From JAYPEY01 sp964519245 (GTDB taxonomy: Bacteria; Verrucomicrobiota; Verrucomicrobiia; Limisphaerales; JAYPEY01), in the NCBI GenBank assembly GCA_964519245.1, contig CAZFLK010000027.1, forward strand, positions 1 to 49,762: a stretch of DNA of 49,762 nt, read 5' to 3'. The notes under the pieces are model-generated. The model did not search any database. It was given only the letters and a program-made list of their open reading frames with translations, and was not told the DNA's origin. The position numbers and the translations under genes are program-made. Positions 41,508 through 49,684 of this stretch are shown here, one piece after another (within the stretch, counting starts at the first letter, position 1; each line of letters starts with the position of its first letter).

Positions 41508-43241
41508 ATGAAACGCAACTTGGCATTCATTCTGGCATTGTTGTCGCTATGCGCGACGGCCTGCCGCAAACCAGCGCCCGCCCCGGCGACTCCGGCGACG
41601 CAATCTTCAGCCTCCACAGCAGACGCCTCGGAGTCGGCCGAAACCGAGGAAGCCGCCGGCGAAATCCTGGCGAGGGTCCACTTCGTGGGCGGGGACCGGT
41701 TGGCCGGCAATGCGGACGGCGCGACGCTGAAGCGTATCGGCGCCCTGCCGGAAACCGACGCCTTGGCGGCGATGATCTTCGACAGGCTCGCCACGGCTCC
41801 CGGGCGCGCGCACGGTCTCGCCTCCAATGTCACCGCCCAGGTGGCGGCCGCCATTCGACCGTTGTTTGACGACCTCAAAGGCTCGGAGTTCTTCCTGGAA
41901 GCCCGAGCCAACGACGGCGGCGCTCCGGAGTGGGCAGCGGCGGTCGCGCTCAACGCCGAGCGCGCCGCACAATGGGACGCCGGACTGAAGAAGGCCCTCG
42001 CCGAAGCCGGGGCGGGTGAGTCCAAAACGATCGAGGACGGTGAGACGCGCGGTTGGGAGATTCCCCTGAAGGATGGATCCGGGGCGTTGCGATTCCTCGC
42101 CCTCGAGGGTTGGGTCGTCCTCGGCAAGGGCTCCTTGGAAGCTTCGCTCCAGGCCGAGATTGCCGCCCGCATCGCCAACGGCGGCAAGCCGGGCCCTGCG
42201 GACGAAGAGACGACGCTGGCGTTCACGGTCGACTTTCCGCGATTGGTCGAAGAGTTCAAGTGGACGCGTTGGGAAGGCCTGCCTTACGTGGACCTCCAAT
42301 CCAAGATTGAGAAGGACAACATCCGTTCGACGGGCAGCGTGGTTTATCCCGAGGCGCTTGGCATAGAGCACGAAGCCTGGAACATTCCCAGCGCCACCAT
42401 GCATGATCCATTGATCAGCTTCACGGCCGTGCAAGGCATTGCCGCGTGGCTGGAGAAGCAGGCATTCTACCAGGCCGTGAAACTGGAGGAGACGCCCAAC
42501 CAGTTTTTCACCTGGGCCATGAACGGTCCGTTCTACCTGTCCTTTGCGGCGGCGCCCGCGGCGGATTCCACCAACCAGGTGGCCGCGCTGGCCAAGCGCC
42601 TGGAGGCGATCGGCGAGGAACAACTCAAGCCGCGGGGCATGGGATTCGTCACCAACGTGGCTCACACCGCCACCATTCACTGGGTCAATGCCTTTCCCAT
42701 CATCCGCCCCTTCCTCAGCGTATCGGAGGAACCGGACAACGATTTCATTCAGATGGGCTTGCTGCCTGTCCGGCGCGGCTCCTTCACCAACCCCCCGCCA
42801 ACCGGCCTGCTCAAGTTTGTCGAGGAGCGTGAGAACCTGATCTACTACGACTGGGAAATCACCGAGGCCCGCCTCGAGCAACTGAAACCCATTTTCCAGC
42901 TGTCCACCCTCTTGTCGGAGAAGCCCAAGATGTCGGCGACGTTGCCCAGTGACAAGTGGGTCACGGCGGTGGGCAAGACCCTCGGCAACACCGCCACCGA
43001 AATCACGCTTGAAACACCTCGTGAACTCAAGCTCGTTCGGAAATCGCATCTCGGGCTTTCCGCCGCGGAGATCATGCTTCTGACCTACTGGGTCGGCGAC
43101 CCGGACTTCCCGTTGAGACGGGCAGGTTTGCCCTTCTTGCCGATCAGAAAGAATGCGGGAGTGTTGATGCCGGGCGCGCCCCCGGCTGCGCCTTCGCCCG
43201 CCGAAAGCCAATCCAAGTCCAAGACCCGCGCACCCCTCTGA
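41508..43241 (+). CDS. Large lipoprotein-like protein of unknown function
   Basis: The product (577 aa) has a signal sequence (KRNLAFILALLSLCATAC) with Cys19 as a plausible lipid-attachment site, then a Pro/Ala/Ser/Thr-rich linker. The body contains VHFVGGDRLAGNADGATLKRIG, DALAAMIFDRLATAPG, EEAGEILARV-like helical stretches and AALNAERAAQWDAG. The C-terminal half is beta-rich and ends in a Pro/Lys-rich tail. No family is recognised; some verrucomicrobial proteins with a DUF3352-like layout look similar, but this was not verified. A GAAGG sequence lies six bases before the ATG, one of the few Shine-Dalgarno-like sites in the window. pdxJ follows eight bases after the stop. Confidence 0.75.
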   Translation: MKRNLAFILALLSLCATACRKPAPAPATPATQSSASTADASESAETEEAAGEILARVHFVGGDRLAGNADGATLKRIGALPETDALAAMIFDRLATAPGRAHGLASNVTAQVAAAIRPLFDDLKGSEFFLEARANDGGAPEWAAAVALNAERAAQWDAGLKKALAEAGAGESKTIEDGETRGWEIPLKDGSGALRFLALEGWVVLGKGSLEASLQAEIAARIANGGKPGPADEETTLAFTVDFPRLVEEFKWTRWEGLPYVDLQSKIEKDNIRSTGSVVYPEALGIEHEAWNIPSATMHDPLISFTAVQGIAAWLEKQAFYQAVKLEETPNQFFTWAMNGPFYLSFAAAPAADSTNQVAALAKRLEAIGEEQLKPRGMGFVTNVAHTATIHWVNAFPIIRPFLSVSEEPDNDFIQMGLLPVRRGSFTNPPPTGLLKFVEERENLIYYDWEITEARLEQLKPIFQLSTLLSEKPKMSATLPSDKWVTAVGKTLGNTATEITLETPRELKLVRKSHLGLSAAEIMLLTYWVGDPDFPLRRAGLPFLPIRKNAGVLMPGAPPAAPSPAESQSKSKTRAPL

Positions 43242-43249
43242 TTCAAGCC

Positions 43250-43996
43250 ATGCTGAAACTCGGCGTCAACATTGACCACGTCGCCACGCTCCGCGAGGCG
43301 CGCTACAAGGGGCGGGCGACCGGCGAGCCCGATCCCGTCGCGGCCGCCCTTGACTGCGAGGCCGCCGGGGCCCATGGCATCACCGCGCATTTGCGGGAGG
43401 ATCGCCGGCATATCCTGGACCGCGACGTATGGGCCTTGCGGGAAGCCATTGGAACGCGGCTCAATCTGGAGATGGCCAACACGCCGGAGATCGTGGGCAT
43501 CGCCTTGGACGTCAAACCGGACATCGTCTGCATCGTGCCGGAGAAACGGGAGGAGATCACGACCGAGGGCGGTTTGGATGTCGTCGGCGCGGTCGATGCG
43601 TTGACGGAAACCCGCAAACGCCTCAACGACGCCGGCATCGAGGTCAGCCTGTTCATTGCGCCGGAGGGCGCGCAGGTGGAAGCGGCAGCGCGAACAGGAA
43701 GCCAGTTCATCGAACTTCACACCGGGGCCTTCGCCGAGGCATTCGAGAACGAAGATGCGCGGCAGCGGGAAGTGGTCCGATTGACCGCCGCCGCCATGCA
43801 GGCCCGGGAAGTCGGCCTTCAGGTCAACGCCGGGCACGGCCTCACCTGCGCCAATCTGCCAGCCATATTCGGCGTCCCGCACCTGGTGGAACTGAACATC
43901 GGCCACCACCTCGTCAGCCGCTCCGTCACGATCGGACTGCCCAGCGCCGTAAAAGAAATGCTGTCCGTGATGAAGGGTTACCAGGACGCCGCGTAA
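43250..43996 (+). CDS. pdxJ: Pyridoxine 5-phosphate synthase
   Basis: The product (248 aa) joins 1-deoxyxylulose 5-phosphate and 3-amino-2-oxopropyl phosphate in vitamin B6 synthesis. The sequence LKLGVNIDHVATLREARYKG is diagnostic, followed by PDPVAAALDCEAAGAHGITAHLREDRRHI, NLEMANT, CIVPEKREEITTEGGLDV and the C-terminal VNAGHGLTCANLPAI and ELNIGHHLVSRSV. The TIM-barrel catalytic residues (a Glu and two His) lie in these motifs. It follows the lipoprotein gene by eight bases and is probably co-transcribed with it, although no functional link is obvious. Confidence 0.97.
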   Translation: MLKLGVNIDHVATLREARYKGRATGEPDPVAAALDCEAAGAHGITAHLREDRRHILDRDVWALREAIGTRLNLEMANTPEIVGIALDVKPDIVCIVPEKREEITTEGGLDVVGAVDALTETRKRLNDAGIEVSLFIAPEGAQVEAAARTGSQFIELHTGAFAEAFENEDARQREVVRLTAAAMQAREVGLQVNAGHGLTCANLPAIFGVPHLVELNIGHHLVSRSVTIGLPSAVKEMLSVMKGYQDAA

Positions 43997-44065
43997 TCGC
44001 AAACCCGCTGGCGCTTCCCGCGCCTCACTTCCCGGGGCTCACTTCTCGCGCTGACGCGCTCGTGG

Positions 44066-44083
44066 CGCAATCTAAAGATTGCG
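44066..44083. repeat. Perfect 18-base palindrome between convergent pdxJ and deoA
   Basis: CGCAATCT-AA-AGATTGCG, followed by GGCTAC and three short repeats of a CATCGCGGCTG-like unit. It may serve as a bidirectional stop, or be another dispersed repeat; there is no T-run. Confidence 0.55.
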
Positions 44084-44114
44084 GCTACATCGCGGCTGCA
44101 TCGCGGCTGCGAGA

Positions 44115-45425
44115 TCACTCCACCACTTCACAAACCAGGGCGCTCTTCTCTTCCGCCTCGTCCGTGATGTCCAACGCGGCTTGCACCCGCCTCGAAGCGA
44201 GATCCGCCTCCTCAATCGATTTCGCCCAGATTCGCGCCAGGAGATCGCCGGTGTTCAGGGTTTCGCCGGGCTTGGCCAGGCGGTCCACGCCGACGTCGTG
44301 ATGGATCCGGGATTCCTTGGTCAATCGTCCGCCGCCCAGATCGCGGACCGCTTCGCCGATGAGCCGCGCGTCGCAGCGGGTGACAAAACCACTGCGTTCG
44401 GAACGCATCTCGACGCAGACAACGGCTTCGACATCCATCCGCTTGAGCTTGGCCTCCATGGCGTCCATGTCCGCGCCTTGAGCAGCCAACATGTCGTTCC
44501 ATTTCGCCAGAGCGGAACCATCGGCCAGTTTCGCGGACGCCCGTTCGCGGGCTTTGGCCAGGTCCGTCTCAAGCCCCGTCTGCGTCAGCAGGTGCGCGGC
44601 GGACTCGACGGTCAACTCCCACAGGTCCTCCGGACCTTCGCCGCGCAGGCAATCGACCGCTTCCTTGACTTCCAACCAGTTGCCCGCAGCTCGGCCAAGC
44701 GGCGTGTTCATGTCGGTCAGGATGGCGCGCGTGTCGACCCCGCATTCCCGGCCCAGTTCCACGATGGACGTCGCCAGTTGCCGGGCTTCATCCGCGGTCT
44801 GCATGAAGGCGGCGTTCCCGAACTTGGTGTCGAGGAGCAAGGCGTCCAAATCCTCAGCCAGCTTCTTCGAAAGAATGGACGCCGTGATCAACGGGATAGA
44901 GGGAACCGTTCCCGTCACATCGCGCAGCGCGTAGAGTTTCTTGTCGGCGGGAACCATGCAATGCGTCTGCCCGACAATGACGCAACCGACTTCCTGCACG
45001 ACCTCCACGATTCGGTCGGGCTCCAACAGGGCCTGAAATCCGGGAATGGATTCCAGCTTGTCCAAGGTGCCGCCCGTGATGCCAAGACCGCGGCCGGAAA
45101 TCATTGGCACGCGCATTCCCAGCGAGGCCAACAACGGAGCCAAGGGCAGGGATACCTTGTCGCCGACGCCTCCCGTCGAATGCTTGTCCACCACCGGCCG
45201 GGGATCTTTCGGCAGCTTCAGCGCATCGCCGGAATCCCGCATCGCCAGGGTCAACGCGCGTTTCTCCCCGGATTGCAAACCGCGGAAATAGACCGCCATG
45301 AGAAAGGCGGACATCTGGTAGTCCGGAATTCGGCCGTCGGTGAAATCAGCGACAAGGGCCCGGATGACGTCGGTTGAAAGGGTCTTTCCGTCGCGCTTGG
45401 ATTCGATGGCGGAGAGAAAGTTCAT
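44115..45425 (-). CDS. deoA: Thymidine / pyrimidine-nucleoside phosphorylase
   Basis: The product (436 aa from ATG 45425) cleaves thymidine with phosphate to thymine and deoxyribose 1-phosphate. The frame is open to 45518, but upstream residues are unrelated to the family. Visible motifs are DYQMSAFLMAVYFRGL, the phosphate site KHSTGGVGDKVSLPLAPLLASLG, and the signature SGRGLGITGGTLDKLESIPGF. Also present are CVIVGQTHCMVPADKKLYALRDVTGTV and KFGNAAFMQT. The length fits DeoA (about 440) and the close relative Pdp, which cannot be separated by eye. It is convergent with pdxJ. Confidence 0.93.
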   Translation of the reverse strand: MNFLSAIESKRDGKTLSTDVIRALVADFTDGRIPDYQMSAFLMAVYFRGLQSGEKRALTLAMRDSGDALKLPKDPRPVVDKHSTGGVGDKVSLPLAPLLASLGMRVPMISGRGLGITGGTLDKLESIPGFQALLEPDRIVEVVQEVGCVIVGQTHCMVPADKKLYALRDVTGTVPSIPLITASILSKKLAEDLDALLLDTKFGNAAFMQTADEARQLATSIVELGRECGVDTRAILTDMNTPLGRAAGNWLEVKEAVDCLRGEGPEDLWELTVESAAHLLTQTGLETDLAKARERASAKLADGSALAKWNDMLAAQGADMDAMEAKLKRMDVEAVVCVEMRSERSGFVTRCDARLIGEAVRDLGGGRLTKESRIHHDVGVDRLAKPGETLNTGDLLARIWAKSIEEADLASRRVQAALDITDEAEEKSALVCEVVE

Positions 45426-45518
45426 CGCGCTGAATGTAGATTGGAGTCGGATGCGTTCCAATACGCATCGGAGGGGTCGGCTTCGCGGCGGTTGCCGCGC
45501 GGCGAGTCCTGAAACCAC

Positions 45519-45560
45519 GTAGCGCAGGCGTCTCGCCGCCAGTTCCGAAAGACCGGGCTA
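45519..45560. repeat. Diverged member of the GTAGCGC repeat family
   Basis: GTAGCGCAGGCGTCTCGCCG followed by a CCGGGCTACGG segment matches the left arm of the 10194-10299 element and then diverges. It lies in the 176-base gap between deoA and fabF; nothing else recognisable is there. Confidence 0.55.
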
Positions 45561-45601
45561 CGGTCCGTCCGGGTTGAGGAAACGGACGGCGACAAGGCCG
45601 C

Positions 45602-46858
45602 TCAACCCGTGAACTTCTTCAAGGCGACGGTGGCGTTGTGGCCGCCGAAGCCGAAAGAATTGCTCAGCGCGGTTTCGATCACCATTTCCCGGGCCTCGTT
45701 GGGAATGTAGTCGAGGTCGCAATCCGGGTCGGGAAACTCGTAGTTGATGGTGGGTGGAGCGATGCCGGTCTCAATTGCCTTGGCGCAGATGGCGGCTTCA
45801 GCGGCGCCGGCCGCGCCGAGCATGTGACCGGTCGCGCCCTTGGTGGAGCTGATTCCCATGACGCGCGCATGATCGCCGAACACGGCCTTGATCGCCTGTG
45901 TCTCACAAACATCGCCCTGCGGCGTCGAGGTGCCGTGGGTGTTGATGTAGGAAATCTGTTCGGGGTTCAGCCCGGAGGAACGCAGCGCCATCTTCATGCA
46001 GCGCGCCGCGCCTTCGCCTTCGGGCGACGGGGCGGTAAGGTGATGGGCGTCGGCGGTGTTGCCGTAGCCAACCAACTCGCAATAGATCTTGGCGCCGCGG
46101 GCCTTGGCGTGCTCCAGCTCCTCGAGGACGAGCACCGCCGCGCCTTCGCCCATGACGAAGCCGTCGCGCTCCTTGTCAAAAGGTCGTGAGGCGTGTTGCG
46201 GATCGTCGTTGCGGGTGCTGAGCGCACGCATCTTCGCGAAGCCGCTGATGCCCAGGGTCACCACGGTCGCCTCGCTGCCCCCAGCGAAAATGGCCTTGGC
46301 GTCGCCCATCTTGATGGTGCGCCAAGCCTCGCCAAGCGCGTGCGTGGACGTCGCGCAGGCGGAGCAGGTGGCGACATTCGGGCCGCGCAAGCCATAATAC
46401 ATGGAGAACATGCCCGACGCCATGTTCAGGATGAGCATCGGGATCATGAAGGGGGACACGCGATTCGGCCCCTTTTCCACCAGCGCCAGGTGCTGCTCCT
46501 CGGTGGTCTTCAGTCCGCCGATGCCCGACCCGATAAACACGCCGATCTCGTCGCGATCCAATGTGTCCAGATCCATGCCCGAATCCAGCAGGGCCTTGTG
46601 GCCGGCGAAGACGCCAAACTGCACGAAACGATCCGTGCGGCGGATCTCCTTCGGCGACGGGAAGGCCGGAACGGGATCGAAGTCCTTGACCTCGGCCGCG
46701 ATCTTGCAGTCGTAGTCGGTTGTGTCGAAGCTTTCGATCGCGGAGATCCCGCACTTGCCGCCGGCGATGCTGGACCAGAATGAATCGATGTCCTGACCGA
46801 GCGCGGAGACAACTCCGATGCCCGTCACGACAACCCTGCGATCTTCTACGCTTGCCAT
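45602..46858 (-). CDS. fabF: 3-oxoacyl-[acyl-carrier-protein] synthase II
   Basis: The product (418 aa) elongates acyl-ACP with malonyl-ACP. ATG 46858 gives MASVEDRRVVVTGIGVVSALG, the usual start. The catalytic triad is in the normal contexts: Cys in VATCSACATSTHALGEA, His in YINTHGTSTPQGD, His in KGATGHMLGAAGA. The glycine-rich end SNSFGFGGHNATVAL is intact. There is no Shine-Dalgarno sequence: a terminator hairpin with its T-run ends seven bases before the start. It is the last gene of the fabG-acpP-fabF cluster, and its level may be set by readthrough of that terminator. Confidence 0.96.
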   Translation of the reverse strand: MASVEDRRVVVTGIGVVSALGQDIDSFWSSIAGGKCGISAIESFDTTDYDCKIAAEVKDFDPVPAFPSPKEIRRTDRFVQFGVFAGHKALLDSGMDLDTLDRDEIGVFIGSGIGGLKTTEEQHLALVEKGPNRVSPFMIPMLILNMASGMFSMYYGLRGPNVATCSACATSTHALGEAWRTIKMGDAKAIFAGGSEATVVTLGISGFAKMRALSTRNDDPQHASRPFDKERDGFVMGEGAAVLVLEELEHAKARGAKIYCELVGYGNTADAHHLTAPSPEGEGAARCMKMALRSSGLNPEQISYINTHGTSTPQGDVCETQAIKAVFGDHARVMGISSTKGATGHMLGAAGAAEAAICAKAIETGIAPPTINYEFPDPDCDLDYIPNEAREMVIETALSNSFGFGGHNATVALKKFTG

Positions 46859-46864
46859 AAGAAA

Positions 46865-46906
46865 CAAAAAACGGGCAGCGGGAACGAAAGCCTTCCTCGC
46901 TGCCCG
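46865..46906 (-). terminator. Perfect intrinsic terminator between acpP and fabF
   Basis: On the minus strand the stem CGGGCAGCG with GGAA pairs with TTCC CGCTGCCCG (one bulged A) and is followed at once by TTTTTTG. The stem has about 13 base pairs and lies 17 bases after the acpP stop. The fabF ATG follows seven bases after the T-run. It should release much of the acpP transcript and let a fraction continue into fabF. Confidence 0.88.
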
Positions 46907-46922
46907 GAAAGGGTGGTTCGGC

Positions 46923-47171
46923 TTACTTGCCGTTCTCTTCGATGTATTTGATCACGTCACCGACGCTTTGCAGCTTCTCGGCTTCCTCATCCGGAACCTC
47001 GATGCCGAATTCCTCTTCCAACGCCATGACCAATTCCACGGTGTCGAGGGAGTCGGCCCCGAGATCTTCAATAAATTTCGCGTCCGGAGCGACCTGCTCC
47101 GCTTCAACGCCGAGCTGCTCGACGATGATTCCTTTTACTTTTTCCTCAATCGGTTGTTTTTCGTCAGACAT
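46923..47171 (-). CDS. acpP: Acyl carrier protein
   Basis: The product (82 aa) is the small acidic carrier of fatty-acid synthesis. The phosphopantetheine site is Ser41 in EDLGADSLDTVELVMALEEEFGIEVPDEEAEKL. The rest shows the usual four-helix pattern. It lies between fabG and fabF, with a 210-base leader upstream containing several palindromes and an intrinsic terminator downstream, so it may form its own abundant short transcript. Confidence 0.97.
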   Translation of the reverse strand: MSDEKQPIEEKVKGIIVEQLGVEAEQVAPDAKFIEDLGADSLDTVELVMALEEEFGIEVPDEEAEKLQSVGDVIKYIEENGK

Positions 47172-47357
47172 GGTCGGTATGTTTTAAGTTTTTCTGTGTC
47201 TATTCGACGCCCAAGGCGGCGTCAAGTCAGTATCAGGGCATTCAATGCCGTCAATTCCCGCTTTCCGTGACGCGGTTAAATGGGAACTTTTTGACAGGTT
47301 TGTCAAACCCAATTCGTCGCTTTTCTTCGGGCTTTGTTTTCGTGTGATTCCGGTCTG
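47172..47357 (-). promoter_or_regulatory. acpP leader with several inverted repeats
   Basis: The 210-base region between fabG and acpP is long for a fab cluster and AT-richer than the genes. It contains GACGCC...GGCGTC (47206-47223), GGCATT-C-AATGCC (47237-47249) and a perfect TTTGACA-GGTT-TGTCAAA palindrome (47290-47307). The last also contains a TTGACA box reading toward acpP. This looks like a promoter with an operator for a regulator of membrane-lipid synthesis, but no regulator gene is visible and the -10 box is unclear. Confidence 0.5.
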
Positions 47358-47379
47358 CGTTTCCGGGGCCCCGGAAACG
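47358..47379 (-). terminator. 22-base perfect palindrome after fabG
   Basis: CGTTTCCGG-GGCC-CCGGAAACG lies two bases after the fabG stop codon. The stem is 11 base pairs if paired fully. No T-run follows on the minus strand, so termination would be partial or factor-dependent. Confidence 0.5.
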
Positions 47380-47381
47380 AC

Positions 47382-48125
47382 TCACATGACCATCCCGCCA
47401 TCCACGGTCAGAACCTGTCCCGTGATGTAGGCCGAGGCCGGACCGGCGAGGAAGAGAGCCGCATTGGCAATGTCCTCGGAGGAGCCCAGACGCCCCAAGG
47501 GTATGTTCTTCTGGATCTCTTCCCGCTGCTGCTCATTCAGCGCCTGGGTCATGTCGGTATCGATGAAACCCGGGGCCAGCGCGTTGACATTCACGCCGCG
47601 CGAGGCCAGCTCCTTCGCGATGGATTTGGTCAGCGCAATAAGACCCGCCTTGCTGGCCGCGTAGTTGCATTGTCCGGCGTTGCCCATCAAACCCACCACC
47701 GAGGCCACGTTGATCACCCGGCCCGAGCGCTGCTTCATGAAAGCGCGCGCAAAGGCCTTGTGCAGGAGGAAGGCCCCCTTGAGATTGGTGTCCAGCACCG
47801 TGTCCCAGTCATCCTCGGACATGCGCATCAGCAGCCCGTCGCGCGTCACGCCGGCATTGTTCACCAGGATGTCCACCTGCCCGCAATCCGCGAGGATCTG
47901 CTTGGCGCAGGTTTCGACGGAACCCGCATCGCCGACATCCACCGCGTGCGCCCAGGCCCGTCGTCCCAGCGCCTGGATCTCTTCGGCGGTCTTCTGCGAA
48001 TTGGCCTCCGTGCGGGACACGCAGACAACGTTGGCGCCCTCGGCGGCAAATTTCAGGGCAATGGCTTTTCCAATGCCGCGCCCGGCTCCGGTCACGACGG
48101 CAATCTTGTTTTCGAGCTGACTCAT
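47382..48125 (-). CDS. fabG: 3-oxoacyl-[acyl-carrier-protein] reductase
   Basis: The product (247 aa) reduces 3-oxoacyl-ACP with NADPH. ATG 48125 is chosen because the frame upstream (to 48410) has no family features. Motifs are TGAGRGIGKAIALKFAAEGA for the cofactor, DILVNNAGVTRDGLLMRMSEDDW, the catalytic set Ser/Tyr/Lys in INVASVVGLMGNAGQCNYAASKAG, and the C-terminal NALAPGFIDTDMTQ and ITGQVLTVDGGMVM. It heads the fabG-acpP-fabF cluster. The methyltransferase starts 184 bases away on the other strand, so that gap must contain two promoters; no clear boxes were found. Confidence 0.96.
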   Translation of the reverse strand: MSQLENKIAVVTGAGRGIGKAIALKFAAEGANVVCVSRTEANSQKTAEEIQALGRRAWAHAVDVGDAGSVETCAKQILADCGQVDILVNNAGVTRDGLLMRMSEDDWDTVLDTNLKGAFLLHKAFARAFMKQRSGRVINVASVVGLMGNAGQCNYAASKAGLIALTKSIAKELASRGVNVNALAPGFIDTDMTQALNEQQREEIQKNIPLGRLGSSEDIANAALFLAGPASAYITGQVLTVDGGMVM

Positions 48126-48309
48126 GGGCGCTTGTTTAGCGGCCATGTCGAGGCTGTGTCGAGGGCGGAATTGGTCTGACATCGGCGATAGCAATCGCGC
48201 CGAATCTCGCGGCGAAGGATTGAGGCCAGGTAATCGGGGTTGTCGGTCCCGACGGATTGGGCTTCCATCGCCGTGTTCTGTCCGCGCGACCGAGTGGCGG
48301 GCCGTGACC

Positions 48310-49602
48310 ATGCCTGACCAAACGGAATTCAAGCTCGCCCTCGATGCCACAAAGCCGGCGTCTTCTCCACGACGCTTCGAATCACTGGCGGGCCAGTTGG
48401 CGGCGTTCAACGAGTTCGGCGAGACGACCCGAGTGTTGTCAACCGAGGTCCGGAGCGCAGGGGGCGACTTGTTGTCCTGTCCAACCTACGTCAACGAATT
48501 CTGGACCTCGAAGCAACGGGCCGCGCATCGGCTTCACGAGATCTCCTACCGCGCCTGCTTCAAACCGCAGCTGCCGCGCTTCTTCATCGAACGGCTGACC
48601 GAACCCGGGGACGCGGTCTACGATCCGTTCATGGGAAGGGGAACCACGCCCCTCGAAGGCGCGTTCATGGGCCGGGTTCCCATGGGCAATGACATCAATC
48701 CGCTGAGCAAAGCGTTGTTGGCGCCGAGATTGGCGCCGCCGCGATGGCAGGATGTTGAGGCCCGCATTGCGGAGATTGACTTCAGCGAACACGACGAATT
48801 TCCCGAGGATCTACTCGTGTTTTACCACCCCGACACGCTGCGCGAGATCTGCGCCTTGAAGCAACACCTGTTGGCGCGCGCGGCTGCGGACAATTTCGAC
48901 GACGCGGACGCCTGGATCCGGATGATCGCGCTCAATCGCCTGACCGGCCACTCGCCCGGTTTCTTTTCCGTCTACACGCTGCCGCCGAATCAAGCCGTCT
49001 CGATCAAGTCGCAGGTCAAGATCAACGCCAAGCGCCATCAGACCCCGCCGCGCCGCGATGTCCCCAAACTGATTCTCAGGAAAAGCCGCTCCCTGCTCGG
49101 CGCCATCACCGACGCCGAACGCCGGAGCCTGAACGCGGTCCGCGAGCATTCGAAGTTGCTCACCGGGAAGGCCGACCAGGCGAGCGGAATCCCCGACCAA
49201 TCCGTGTCGCTGGTCGTGACCTCGCCGCCCTTTCTGGACGTGGTGGATTACGCGGGCGACAACTGGCTGCGTTGCTGGTTCATCGGCGTCGATCCAGCGA
49301 GTGTGGAGATCTCCGTCCCCAAGGACATCGGGACCTGGCGGAGTATCATGACCGGCGTCCTCAAGGACCTTGAGCGCGTCCTGAAGCCGGGCGGCCACGT
49401 GGCATTTGAAGTCGGAGAAGTGCGCGGAGGCAAGGTCCTGCTCGAACAGGAGGTCTTGCCCTGCGGCGTCGAGGCCGGACTGGAGCCGGTCCTGGTCATG
49501 ATCAACGACCAGCAATTCACCAAGACCGCCAACTGCTGGGGCGTCGACAACCAATCCAAAGGGACGAACACGAATCGGATCGTGGTGTTTCGGAAGGGGT
49601 GA
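48310..49602 (+). CDS. Solitary N4/N6 DNA methyltransferase
   Basis: The product (430 aa from ATG 48310) methylates the exocyclic amine of adenine or cytosine in DNA. The SAM-binding motif DPFMGRGTTPLEGAFMGR lies at 105-122, with NDINPLS as the acidic strand. The catalytic motif TSPPF is at 304-308 in VSLVVTSPPFLDVVDYAGDNW. The order, SAM motif first and catalytic motif about 190 residues later with a large variable region between, is alpha-like rather than the beta order usual for N4/N6 enzymes. The C-terminus (VLKPGGHVAFEVGEV, NRIVVFRKG) is intact. No restriction endonuclease is visible; any partner would lie beyond the right edge. The target site is unknown. Confidence 0.85.
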   Translation: MPDQTEFKLALDATKPASSPRRFESLAGQLAAFNEFGETTRVLSTEVRSAGGDLLSCPTYVNEFWTSKQRAAHRLHEISYRACFKPQLPRFFIERLTEPGDAVYDPFMGRGTTPLEGAFMGRVPMGNDINPLSKALLAPRLAPPRWQDVEARIAEIDFSEHDEFPEDLLVFYHPDTLREICALKQHLLARAAADNFDDADAWIRMIALNRLTGHSPGFFSVYTLPPNQAVSIKSQVKINAKRHQTPPRRDVPKLILRKSRSLLGAITDAERRSLNAVREHSKLLTGKADQASGIPDQSVSLVVTSPPFLDVVDYAGDNWLRCWFIGVDPASVEISVPKDIGTWRSIMTGVLKDLERVLKPGGHVAFEVGEVRGGKVLLEQEVLPCGVEAGLEPVLVMINDQQFTKTANCWGVDNQSKGTNTNRIVVFRKG

Positions 49603-49607
49603 TGCGG

Positions 49608-49684
49608 GGTTCTTGGTTCTTGGTTCTTGGTTCTTGGTTCTTGGTTCGGGGTTCTTGGTTCGGGGTTCTTGGTTCTTGGTTCGG
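49608..49684. repeat. Eleven-copy heptamer tandem repeat GGTTC(TT/GG)
   Basis: Eleven contiguous 7-base units follow the methyltransferase stop by five bases. The last two bases of the units run TT x5, GG, TT, GG, TT, TT, GG. Two unit types alternate without a frame shift. An apparent minus-strand protein made of NQEPRTK repeats is just a reading of this array. The remaining 78 bases to the edge hold nothing recognisable. Confidence 0.9.

Noticed and set aside
49608..49684. CRISPR-like array
   Set aside because: Units are seven bases and contiguous with no spacers.
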